The notes under the pieces: model-generated
Seen by the model: the letters and a program-made list of their open reading frames with translations, nothing else
What the model was told of the DNA's origin: nothing
Databases searched by the model: none
Shown: one piece after another, positions 20,780 through 28,514 of the stretch
How positions within the stretch are numbered: the first letter of the stretch is position 1
Layout of the letters: the number at the start of each line of letters is the position of its first letter
Translations under genes and position numbers: made by a program
Assembly (NCBI GenBank): GCA_022509145.1
Contig: JAFLTX010000010.1
Location: 4,014 to 45,435 of the forward strand
Length of the DNA stretch: 41,422 nt
Direction: 5' to 3'
From: Muribaculaceae bacterium
Lineage (GTDB): Bacteria > Bacteroidota > Bacteroidia > Bacteroidales > Muribaculaceae

Positions 20780-22591
20780 TTACCATCTTTTTGACGACCG
20801 TCCGCTCTTCTCCGTAGGTTCGGCGTTCTGGGTCTGCATCTGCGCCCTTCTTATGTTCTCTTTCCTCTCGGCGGCGTCGAGTATCTGGTCGCTCGTATTG
20901 TTGTTGAGGTTTTCTCTGTTCTGGTCCTGCTGGTCCTGCTGGTTCTGGTTTTGCTGCTGGTTCTGATCCTGCTGGTCTTGCTGGTTCTGCTGATTGTCGT
21001 TCTCGTTCTTCTGCAGCTGGGCTATGCGCAGGTTGCGCCTGGCGTGCTCGTCGTCGGGGTTAAGGCGCAGCGCCTCCTTGTAATTGGTGATGGCTTCGTC
21101 AAATTTCTTCTGGGTGAAAAAGATGTTGCCCAGATTGTAGAAAGCCATTGCGCTTACGTTCCCTTTCTCCACTTTCGGAGATGCCGCTGCCTGAAACTCG
21201 GCCATAGATTGGTCAAGAAGCGGGCCCATGATCGAGTCGGGGAGTTGCCCTTCTTCCGAAGCCTCCTCGCCGGCCATAATTTGCATCAGGTAAGTCAGCC
21301 CGTCGTTGAGATGGGCCACCACCGAACGGGGATTGGCATCCAAGGCGGCACGGTAGCTGGAGTCTGCCCTCTCTATCGCCATGGTTCGGAACGCATCGTT
21401 TCCGTCAAGAATCAGATTGCGTTCCTTTTGGGTGGAGTAGATGGTGAGAAGCGAGTCGCGGTCGAGCTCCACGCCCGATTCATCCGTAATACTCCCTTTC
21501 TTGCAGCCTCCCGCAAGACCCGACAACACCACGAATCCCACCAAAATCAAGCTGCTTTTCTTATTGAAAAGGTTGAGTTTGTGGAGCAGTCGGTTGCGTT
21601 TGTCGGTCAATAAGAAATCTATAATCAGAAGCACAATTGCAAATATTACGAACGGATAATAAAGCTCTTCGTGGCTGACCATGAAGCTTGATTCAAGGGT
21701 TACGCGCTGCAGCTTGTTGAGCTGCTTCACCAGCTCGTCTACGGCATCGGCGTTTGCAGCATTCACATAGATACCCTTCCCCTCCTCAGCTATGCCGAGA
21801 GCAAGCTGTTCGTTCAGAGCTGTCCTCACCACTTCGCCCGTCTCGTCATCCTTCATCAACCCTTCGGTTTGGGAAGGGATGGTAACGGGTGCCGATCCGA
21901 TACCTATCACATTGGTCTGAATGCCGTTTTTCGAGGCACGCTTCACTTCTTCTATAACCCCCTCAGGATTTTCGAGTTCATCGGCATCGGTTAGCAGTAT
22001 TATGGCTTTCCCCACGTCTTTGCGGTCGCTGAATGAGCGCTCCGCCAACGCTATGGCAGCTCCGATGTTTGTCCCTTGGTGAGGAATGAGCGACGGGTCG
22101 ATCGAATTGAGGAATGTCTTTGCCGAAACGTAGTCGTTGGTCACCGGGATAAGAGTGTATGCGTCGCCGGCGTAGACAATCAATCCTACCTTGTCGTTTC
22201 CGAGGCGGTTGATGAGGTTCTCGAGTATGAGCTTCGATGTGCGCATACGGTCGATTCCGCCTTCCTCTCCGGTGGCAGACGCGAGCATAGAGTTGCTGCC
22301 GTCTACGGCAATCACAATCTCGATCCCCTCGCGAGTCGTGTCGCTGTTCTTGACACCTCCCCACGGTCTCGCCCACGCAAAAACCATTGCAACGATGGCC
22401 AGGATAGCCAAGGCAAGTCTTACGTAGCGCTTTTGTGTCGAGAATTCCGGCATGAGGCGTCTCAGAATACTCAGGCCTCCCAATTTCTTTATCTTCTTAT
22501 TCCATAACAATCTGCTCCACAGGAATAAGACCACCACTGCCAGAACGAGCAGTAGGAAAAACAGTTTATCCGGGTATGCGAAACTAAACAT
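20780..22591 (-). CDS. BatB-BatC fusion: VWA membrane protein joined to TPR protein through an internal lipoprotein-like signal
   Basis: One uninterrupted 603-residue frame. The BatB part has two N-terminal membrane helices (about 8-28, 57-74), a VWA domain with MIDAS residues D97-x-S99-x-S101, GTN around 173-175 and TDAD at 201-204, and a third helix (312-330). After a basic stretch (KRNRLLHKLNLFNKK) a fourth hydrophobic segment ends in LSGLAGGC (C363), closely resembling a lipoprotein signal peptide with lipobox. The BatC part then has TPR units (MAFYNLGNIFFTQKKFDEAI, NYKEALRLNPDDEHARRN) and a Gln/Asn/Asp-rich tail (about 531-565). No Met lies between the halves near the junction, so batC has no start of its own. 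The frame opens two bases after batA. Confidence 0.9.
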   Translation of the reverse strand: MFSFAYPDKLFFLLLVLAVVVLFLWSRLLWNKKIKKLGGLSILRRLMPEFSTQKRYVRLALAILAIVAMVFAWARPWGGVKNSDTTREGIEIVIAVDGSNSMLASATGEEGGIDRMRTSKLILENLINRLGNDKVGLIVYAGDAYTLIPVTNDYVSAKTFLNSIDPSLIPHQGTNIGAAIALAERSFSDRKDVGKAIILLTDADELENPEGVIEEVKRASKNGIQTNVIGIGSAPVTIPSQTEGLMKDDETGEVVRTALNEQLALGIAEEGKGIYVNAANADAVDELVKQLNKLQRVTLESSFMVSHEELYYPFVIFAIVLLIIDFLLTDKRNRLLHKLNLFNKKSSLILVGFVVLSGLAGGCKKGSITDESGVELDRDSLLTIYSTQKERNLILDGNDAFRTMAIERADSSYRAALDANPRSVVAHLNDGLTYLMQIMAGEEASEEGQLPDSIMGPLLDQSMAEFQAAASPKVEKGNVSAMAFYNLGNIFFTQKKFDEAITNYKEALRLNPDDEHARRNLRIAQLQKNENDNQQNQQDQQDQNQQQNQNQQDQQDQNRENLNNNTSDQILDAAERKENIRRAQMQTQNAEPTEKSGRSSKRW

Positions 22592-22593
22592 AG

Positions 22594-23571
22594 TTACGGA
22601 ATTTTATTCAAAACAGTATATCTCATCAACACCACGAGCAGGTAGCAACACAAGGCCGCGAGAACCCAAGGCATGAAACATTCATCTTTCCTCTGATAGC
22701 TCTGCACGTCCATCTCCGTCTTCTCAAGGTTGTTGATCTCCTCAAAGATATAGTCCAGTGTCTTGGCATCGGTAGCCCGGAAATATTTGCCGCCGGTCTG
22801 ATTGGCTATATCCTTCAACGTTTCCTCGTCTATGGGGGTTTCAATGGTAGCCTGAGTGTAACCGTAGGGATCCACGTAAACAGAATTTCCATCGAGTCCC
22901 ACCCCTATCGTATAGACTTTTATTCCCTTCAGTGCGGCTATCTCGGCGGCGGTAGACGGCGCTACGTCGCCGGTGTTGTTGGAGCCGTCAGTTATAAGGA
23001 TGATGCTTTTCGATTTTGCCTTCCCGTTGAGAACGCGGTTGATTGCACTCACTATGCCGTCGCCGATGGCGGTGCCGGTGGCAAGCTGGCCCATCCTTAC
23101 TCCTTCCACGGCATTCTGCAGCGCCAGAAGGTCGTTGGTGAGCGGCATGATCGAGAGTGCCTCGCCGGCGAAGATTACAAGCCCCATATTGTCTTCACCT
23201 CGATTGCGGATGAAGTCGGTGGCGGTGGCTTTTGCCGCATCGAATCTCGTGGGCATAATGTCGGGGGTGCTCATACTCTCCGAAACGTCGAGCGCCAGCA
23301 CTATGTCGCTGCCGTAGATATGGCTTGTGGACATATAATCGCTTTTTTGTGGCCGTGCCAGGGCAACAATCAGAAAGCCGATGGCAAGCAATGTGAGAAC
23401 TTTCGACACTGTCAGCAGGAAAGCCCTGCCGCTCCCCTTCCGGCTCTTGAAGCCGCTCAGCGTGGAGACAAAGAGAGACGTATACTCCTTTTTGTTGCGC
23501 CATATCCACCAGAATATCAGCGGAATATAGATCAACAGAAACAATAAAAGATAAGGATACTTGAAGCTCAT
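22594..23571 (-). CDS. batA: BatA, VWA-domain membrane protein
   Basis: A 325-residue inner-membrane protein with two N-terminal helices (about 6-24 and 55-71), a von Willebrand A domain and a C-terminal helix (about 302-320). The metal-ion-dependent adhesion site is intact: D95-x-S97-x-S99 (DVSESMS), the conserved Thr in ATGTAIGDG, and ITDGSNNTG. The VWA domain is expected on the periplasmic side and to pair with BatB, BatC and BatE. Its ATG overlaps the stop of the preceding gene as ATGA and the next gene starts two bases after its stop, so expression is tightly coupled within the moxR-bat operon. Confidence 0.93.
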   Translation of the reverse strand: MSFKYPYLLLFLLIYIPLIFWWIWRNKKEYTSLFVSTLSGFKSRKGSGRAFLLTVSKVLTLLAIGFLIVALARPQKSDYMSTSHIYGSDIVLALDVSESMSTPDIMPTRFDAAKATATDFIRNRGEDNMGLVIFAGEALSIMPLTNDLLALQNAVEGVRMGQLATGTAIGDGIVSAINRVLNGKAKSKSIILITDGSNNTGDVAPSTAAEIAALKGIKVYTIGVGLDGNSVYVDPYGYTQATIETPIDEETLKDIANQTGGKYFRATDAKTLDYIFEEINNLEKTEMDVQSYQRKDECFMPWVLAALCCYLLVVLMRYTVLNKIP

Positions 23572-24587
23572 CTGCCACCTCCTTTCCTCTTTCCGTTGCC
23601 GGGATTTTCGGTCTCTTCTGCCGTGGGACGCGTGCTGTTGACGAATTCCACCACTTCAGCCATATTGGCATCACACTCTTCTTCCGTGGAGAGTTCCTTG
23701 GCAAACTTCACAAGGTCAGAAAGCTGCAACAGGTGTCTCAGCTCATCGCGATACGGCTCCAATTCTTTCTTCTCATCGATTGTCTGAAGCACTTCGGTAG
23801 TCGATTTTTCGTGGCTACGGATGCCGAACCGCTTGTTGAGATAGAATCGCAATATATCGATGAGCTGGGTGTAATAATCCTTGTATTTCCCTCTTTTCGG
23901 GAGGTTCATTTTGCGCAGCTTCTCAAGGCGCGTCAAAGCCTGCTGATAAACCGGGACCGGCTTCTTCGTGAACACCTTTCCGGTCTTGAGATATTTATAG
24001 AGGAGATAACCGATAAAGGTTAGAAGTAGGAAGGCCACAGCGATGAGCCACCAGATGAAAGTGGCCTCTTCGGCTTCTTTCTCGATTTCCGGATAAGGAT
24101 TTATCTCAAACGGATCGGCCACGTCGGTGAAAGCGTCAATCTGGTCGTCGGCCCTTGCCATTACCGGGATTACTTTCAGCCTCAGCTCGTTGCTCGCCAT
24201 CGGTTCGTTGTCTACGAGGAGTTCGAAGGGCGGCAACACATATTCTCCGGAGTCAAATGCCTGGATGTTGAGCTTATATTCTACGATGGCCTTATTGTCT
24301 ACGGTCAGTCGGTTTTCATTCAGAAACGCCACTTCCACAGTGTCGTTGAGAAGCGATACATAACTGTTTTTCTTCCCCTTGATTTTCTCAATCAGCGGAA
24401 ACGAAACCTTCGACGAGTCGTTCGGAGTGTCTACGGTTATTTTCAGAGCGGTCTTGTTCCCCATCAGCAGCTCGTTGCTTTCGAGCTCGGCGGTAACTTG
24501 CGAGTTGGCTTCAAACCATACGGCTGCAACAAACAACACTGTTATCCATCTTGCTGCTGACGAACGTCTTCCGGTGTCTTTCTTCAT
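23568..24587 (-). CDS. Bat operon single-span membrane protein (BatD-like N-terminus)
   Basis: A 339-residue protein. A signal peptide (about 1-29) is followed by a periplasmic beta domain (about 30-145: LKITVDTPNDSSKVSFPLIE, VEYKLNIQAFDSGEYVLPPF) similar in style to BatD modules. One membrane helix (177-198) leads to a helical, Lys/Glu-rich cytoplasmic domain (200-339) with YYTQLIDILRFYLNKRFG and a conserved-looking HLLQLSDLVKFAK stretch. The gene sits where B. fragilis has an unnamed gene between the DUF58 gene and batA. Role unknown; probably links cytoplasmic MoxR to the VWA proteins. It overlaps batA by four bases (ATGA). Confidence 0.8.
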   Translation of the reverse strand: MKKDTGRRSSAARWITVLFVAAVWFEANSQVTAELESNELLMGNKTALKITVDTPNDSSKVSFPLIEKIKGKKNSYVSLLNDTVEVAFLNENRLTVDNKAIVEYKLNIQAFDSGEYVLPPFELLVDNEPMASNELRLKVIPVMARADDQIDAFTDVADPFEINPYPEIEKEAEEATFIWWLIAVAFLLLTFIGYLLYKYLKTGKVFTKKPVPVYQQALTRLEKLRKMNLPKRGKYKDYYTQLIDILRFYLNKRFGIRSHEKSTTEVLQTIDEKKELEPYRDELRHLLQLSDLVKFAKELSTEEECDANMAEVVEFVNSTRPTAEETENPGNGKRKGGGR

Positions 24588-24621
24588 CTCTTACTTTAAG
24601 ATTTTTCCCTGTTGGATTCTT

Positions 24622-25497
24622 TTATCTCAAGGCTCTTTTCCTGAACAGATCAAGCAGTTTCTTTACGAAATCTTCCTCTGTGCTTACCGACAGGTAGTCG
24701 ACGCCACACCTGGTAGAAGTCGACGAAATCTTCTGCACATATCGGAAAGCATTCTGCTCGTATTCCCTGCGCGTGGACGGAAGCGAGGTGTCTACCCATC
24801 TCTGGGTTCCCGTCTCGAGATCCCGTGCGCGAAGCAACCCTACGTCGGGCAGTTTCATATCTTTCTCGTCAAAGACTCTTATCGCCACCACATCGTGTTT
24901 GTTGTTGGCAACCGACATATTGTGGTAATAATCGGAATCGTCGATAAAATCGGAAAGCAGAAAAGCCGTGCAACGTTTCTTGAGAGCCCGGTTGAGAAAC
25001 TGCAACGCATTGTCGATATTTGTACCTTTCCCTTTGGGCTGCAGATTCAATATCTCTCTGATGATGAGCAGGATGTGGGTTTTCCCTTTTTTCGGCGGAA
25101 TATATTTCTCGATTTCATCCGAAAAGAAGATCACTCCCACTTTGTCGTTGTTGGCGATGGAAGAGAACGCGAGAGTCGCGGCTATTTCGGCCATCTTGTC
25201 GCGTTTTGAATCCTCCGTCGATCCGAAGAGCTCGCTGGCACTCACGTCGATGAGAAGCATCAGAGTGAGCTCGCGGTCTTCTTCATACACCTTGACAAAC
25301 GGTTTGTTCTGGCGCGCGGTCACGTTCCAGTCGATGTCTCTCACATCGTCGCCCGGCTGATATTCCCTTACTTCCGAGAATGTTACGCCGCGTCCCTTGA
25401 AGGCCGTGTGATAGACACCCGCGAATATGTTTTGGCTCAATCCGCGGGTCTTTATCTCTATTTTTCTGACTTTCTTTAATAAATCCTTTGCATCCAT
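24622..25497 (-). CDS. DUF58 domain protein of the moxR-bat operon
   Basis: Cytoplasmic protein of 291 residues with the DUF58 signature (REYQPGDDVRDIDWNVTAR, then LTLMLLIDVSAS) and a VWA-like fold in which the MIDAS-type DVSAS is kept. No signal peptide or membrane helix is seen. Such proteins are standard partners of MoxR ATPases, probably as substrate or adaptor for MoxR-driven insertion or maturation of VWA proteins. Its ATG overlaps the moxR stop as TGATG, so translation is coupled; the next gene follows after 34 bases. Confidence 0.92.
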   Translation of the reverse strand: MDAKDLLKKVRKIEIKTRGLSQNIFAGVYHTAFKGRGVTFSEVREYQPGDDVRDIDWNVTARQNKPFVKVYEEDRELTLMLLIDVSASELFGSTEDSKRDKMAEIAATLAFSSIANNDKVGVIFFSDEIEKYIPPKKGKTHILLIIREILNLQPKGKGTNIDNALQFLNRALKKRCTAFLLSDFIDDSDYYHNMSVANNKHDVVAIRVFDEKDMKLPDVGLLRARDLETGTQRWVDTSLPSTRREYEQNAFRYVQKISSTSTRCGVDYLSVSTEEDFVKKLLDLFRKRALR

Positions 25498-26492
25498 CAG
25501 GGCACAGGAACTTTATCCATTATCTCGGTGATGATTTGGTCGGATGTCACGTTGTTGGCCTCGGCTTCGTAAGTGATTCCGATGCGGTGGCGCAATACGT
25601 CGTGGCATACGGCCCGGATGTCTTCGGGAATCACATATCCGCGACCCTGCAGGAATGCCTGGGCGCGGCCGGCGATGGCCAGAGAGATGGATGCACGCGG
25701 CGAACCGCCGTACGAGATAAGAGGCACAAGGTCGTTGAGCCCGTAGAAGCGGGGATCGCGGGTGGCGAAAACCAGATCTACTATATAGTTTTCAATCTTC
25801 TCGTCGATATAGATTTTCTTGACAACCTTCTGCACGTCGAGCACATCTTTCGTGGTGAGGAGAGGCTTGAAATCGTCGTCGTCGGCATATATGTTCTGAC
25901 GGATGATCTTCTTCTCTTCCTCTTTTTCAGGATAACCGATCACCACTTTGAGAAGGAAACGGTCGGTCTGGGCCTCAGGCAGAGGATAGGTGCCTTCCTG
26001 CTCGATGGGATTCTGAGTAGCCATCACCAGGAAAGGCTTGTCGAGAGGCAGGGTGTCGTCGCCGATGGTCACCTGGCGTTCCTGCATAGCCTCGAGCAGC
26101 GCGCTCTGCACCTTAGCGGGAGCCCTGTTGATTTCATCGGCAAGAACGAAGTTGGCAAAAATGGGACCTTTCTTTATCTCGAAGGTCTCTTTCTTCACAC
26201 TATAGATGAGAGTACCGATTACGTCGGCCGGGAGAAGGTCTGGGGTAAACTGGATTCTGTTGTATTTAGCATCGATGAGTTCGGCCAGAGTGCGGATTGC
26301 AAGGGTCTTGGCAAGGCCCGGAACGCCTTCAAGCAGCACGTGGCCGTTGCTGAGCAGCGCTATCAGCAGCGAGTCGATCAAATGTTTCTGACCTACAATC
26401 TTTCTATCCATTCCCGAACGTATCAGACTCAAAAAGTTGCTCTTTGAGGCTATAAGCTCGTTTAACTCCCTAATGTTCAGTGTTTCATCCAT
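25497..26492 (-). CDS. MoxR-family AAA+ ATPase
   Basis: AAA+ chaperone-like ATPase of 331 residues, first gene of the eight-gene bat operon. Walker A is GVPGLAKT (56-63), where MoxR enzymes have Ala in place of the more usual Gly before Lys; Walker B is FVLADE (115-120) followed by INRAPAKVQSALLEAMQER; sensor 1 is MATQNPIEQEGTYPLPEAQ and an arginine pair follows in the lid. MoxR proteins drive maturation of VWA-containing complexes, here presumably BatA and BatBC. The start ATG is at 26492; a TAnnTTTG -7 element lies 39 bases upstream inside an 11-bp inverted repeat. Confidence 0.95.
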   Translation of the reverse strand: MDETLNIRELNELIASKSNFLSLIRSGMDRKIVGQKHLIDSLLIALLSNGHVLLEGVPGLAKTLAIRTLAELIDAKYNRIQFTPDLLPADVIGTLIYSVKKETFEIKKGPIFANFVLADEINRAPAKVQSALLEAMQERQVTIGDDTLPLDKPFLVMATQNPIEQEGTYPLPEAQTDRFLLKVVIGYPEKEEEKKIIRQNIYADDDDFKPLLTTKDVLDVQKVVKKIYIDEKIENYIVDLVFATRDPRFYGLNDLVPLISYGGSPRASISLAIAGRAQAFLQGRGYVIPEDIRAVCHDVLRHRIGITYEAEANNVTSDQIITEIMDKVPVP

Positions 26493-26523
26493 TTTTGTTT
26501 CTTATCTTCTATTTTTCATTTTT

Positions 26524-26571
26524 CACAATGCAAAAGTAAAAAACAGCCTTATTAAAAAAGTTTGCATTGTG
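26524..26571 (-). promoter_or_regulatory. moxR-bat promoter overlapped by an 11-bp inverted repeat
   Basis: CACAATGCAAA (26524-26534) and TTTGCATTGTG (26561-26571) are exact reverse complements with a 26-base spacer. On the minus strand one arm supplies the TTTG of TACTTTTG (26531-26538), a full match to TAnnTTTG, 39 bases before the moxR ATG. No TTTG was found in the -33 position. The arms are 37 bases centre to centre, so a dimeric regulator could sit at both ends of the promoter. The same bases could also fold as an RNA stem ending thiL transcripts; sequence alone does not decide. Confidence 0.55.
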
Positions 26572-26593
26572 TTAAAAAAAATCAAAAATTCCC

Positions 26594-27622
26594 TCACTCG
26601 TTTGCAGCCAAAGAATTCCATCCCTGGGCCACGATAGGAATGTCGGCTCCGTCGCGGGTAACGAGCATGGCGCCAAGCGATTCTTCGGTTACATAACCGA
26701 TCATCGTAACCCCCGGCATCGCATCGATCTTCTCTTTCTCCACTAGAGGAACGGTAAACAGCAGTTCGTAATCCTCGCCGCCGTTTAGAGCGGCCGTCAC
26801 AAGATTCATATTGAATTCCTCAGCCATCATGGCCGTCTGGAAATCAATCGGAATCCGGTCTTCATAAACCCTGCACCCTACTTTAGAGGTTTTGCAGATA
26901 TGGAGCAATTCAGACGAGAGTCCGTCGCTTACGTCCATCATTGCTGTCGGGGTCACGCCGTGCTGCTTCAGCAGTTCGATGATATCTTTCCTCGCTTCGG
27001 GTTTGAGTTGCCTTTCTATGATATACTCCTTCCCTGCAAAGTCGGGTTGGAAATCAGCGCCGCTCTCTGCAGCCACACGGTTTTCGCGCTCAAGCAACTG
27101 CAGGCCCATATAAGCCGCACCAAGGTCGCCCGATACGCAGATAAGGTCCGTTGGCTTGGCGCCGCTTCTCTTCACAGCTTTCCCTTTCTCCACTTCACCG
27201 ATGCATGTGCCGCTGATTATCAGACCGGTAACCGATGCACTGGTATCGCCTCCTACAAGATCCACTCCATAGATTTGACATGCAAGGCGGATGCCGCTGT
27301 AGAGCTCCTCTATATGCTCCACGGTGAAACGGCTCGACACCCCGAGGCTTACGAGAAACTGCTTGGGTGTGCCTCCCATGGCATATATGTCGCTGAAGTT
27401 AACGATGGCTGATTTATAACCTAAATGCTTGAGAGGCACATATCTGATGTCGAAATGCACCCCTTCAAGCAGAAGGTCGGTGGTTACGAGTGTCTCGTGA
27501 TCTCCGCTGTCTATCACGGCGGCATCGTCTCCAACACCCGCAACAGTTGAAGAATTTACGGGAGAAAGGTCTGACGTCAGCCTGTCGATCAGACCAAATT
27601 CTCCCAATTTTGATATTTCCAT
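26594..27622 (-). CDS. thiL: Thiamine-monophosphate kinase
   Basis: Phosphorylates thiamine monophosphate with ATP to thiamine diphosphate, the last step of cofactor synthesis. The 342-residue length fits ThiL. Family motifs: ISKLGEFGLIDRL at the N-terminus, GVGDDAAVI with the metal-binding Asp pair (about 30-38), TTDLLLEGVHFD, AIVNFSDIYAMGG, the GGDTSAS loop (about 140-146), MMDVSDGLS and NGGEDYELLFTV. It is last in the nrnA-to-thiL run, one base after pnp. Thiamine diphosphate is also the cofactor of Oxc in this window, though no regulatory link is visible. Confidence 0.95.
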   Translation of the reverse strand: MEISKLGEFGLIDRLTSDLSPVNSSTVAGVGDDAAVIDSGDHETLVTTDLLLEGVHFDIRYVPLKHLGYKSAIVNFSDIYAMGGTPKQFLVSLGVSSRFTVEHIEELYSGIRLACQIYGVDLVGGDTSASVTGLIISGTCIGEVEKGKAVKRSGAKPTDLICVSGDLGAAYMGLQLLERENRVAAESGADFQPDFAGKEYIIERQLKPEARKDIIELLKQHGVTPTAMMDVSDGLSSELLHICKTSKVGCRVYEDRIPIDFQTAMMAEEFNMNLVTAALNGGEDYELLFTVPLVEKEKIDAMPGVTMIGYVTEESLGAMLVTRDGADIPIVAQGWNSLAANE

Positions 27623-27623
27623 C

Positions 27624-28436
27624 TTAGATTTTTTCGAGGAGTCCTATGAGTAATGCCATTGTGGTGGGCTGGGCCTTTACGGCTGCCAGCTGCACTTCTT
27701 CGTGGCTCGGCACTTCCTTGATCTCCTTCCCGCCAAGGTCGGTGATTACGGAGAGACCGAACACTTTCATGCCCGCATGGTTGGCAACGATTACTTCGGG
27801 AACGGTGCTCATACCTACTGCATCGCCACCGATGATGCGGAAGTATTCATACTCTGCCCTCGTCTCGAATGTCGGGCCGGTGGTGCCTACGTATACGCCG
27901 TGCATCAGACGCAATTTCTTTTCGTCGGCCACTTCGTCGGCCTTCTTTATGAGCTCTTCGCTGTAAGCCTCCGTCATTGCCGGGAAGCGCGGACCGAGTT
28001 CGTTGTAGTTCTTACCTCTGAGCGGGTTTTCCGGGAAGAGGTTGATGTGGTCGGTTATAACCATCACGTCGCCTACCTTGAACTCCTTGTTCATACCGCC
28101 GGCTGCGTTGCTCACGATCAGAGTCTCCACTCCGAGCTCCTTCATCACGCGAACCGGGAAGGTTACCTGCTTCATGTCGTAGCCTTCATAATAATGGAAG
28201 CGACCCGACATGGCAAGGATCAACTTGCCGCCGAGTTTACCCACGATCAGTCTGCCTGAATGGCCCTCTACTGTAGATACAGGGAAGTTAGGGATATCTT
28301 TATATTCGATTTCGTGAGTGCGCTCCATCAGCTCTGCCACCTGTCCGAGGCCTGTGCCCAGGATGATGCCGATCTTCGGAGTTTCTCCTATGATGTTCTT
28401 GATAAATGATGCTGTGTTTTTAATCTGTTCGATCAT
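27624..28436 (-). CDS. Purine-nucleoside phosphorylase, trimeric class
   Basis: Cleaves purine nucleosides with phosphate to base and ribose 1-phosphate. 270 residues, typical of trimeric (class II) PNP. Visible motifs: GIILGTGLG (phosphate loop), EGHSGRL, GRFHYYEGY, SNAAGGMN, GPTFETRAE (E191, purine binding) and the signature DAVGMSTVPEVIVANHAG. The base-contact Asn of mammalian PNP is replaced by Asp233 (SVITDLGG), as in methylthioadenosine phosphorylases, so base preference may be wider than 6-oxopurines. The gene follows lpxK by 78 bases and runs into thiL with a one-base gap. Methylthioadenosine phosphorylase is the main alternative, but the rest of the sequence is PNP-like. Confidence 0.92.
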   Translation of the reverse strand: MIEQIKNTASFIKNIIGETPKIGIILGTGLGQVAELMERTHEIEYKDIPNFPVSTVEGHSGRLIVGKLGGKLILAMSGRFHYYEGYDMKQVTFPVRVMKELGVETLIVSNAAGGMNKEFKVGDVMVITDHINLFPENPLRGKNYNELGPRFPAMTEAYSEELIKKADEVADEKKLRLMHGVYVGTTGPTFETRAEYEYFRIIGGDAVGMSTVPEVIVANHAGMKVFGLSVITDLGGKEIKEVPSHEEVQLAAVKAQPTTMALLIGLLEKI

Positions 28437-28514
28437 AATATTAAAATTTTAAGTTGTTTTCTCGTTGCTGAATATTTGCCATCCTGTGTTTATAAATGAC
28501 AGCTTTAAAAGATA

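Noticed and set aside
19674-20966. 430-codon open frame on the plus strand over the BatD-like gene
   Set aside because: It lies antisense to genes with clear signal peptides and family motifs, has no recognisable domain, and mirrors the codon pattern of the minus-strand genes.
26524-26571. Invertible promoter (phase variation) at moxR
   Set aside because: The 11-bp arms are short and only 26 bases apart, too close for known invertible segments, and no recombinase gene is in the window.
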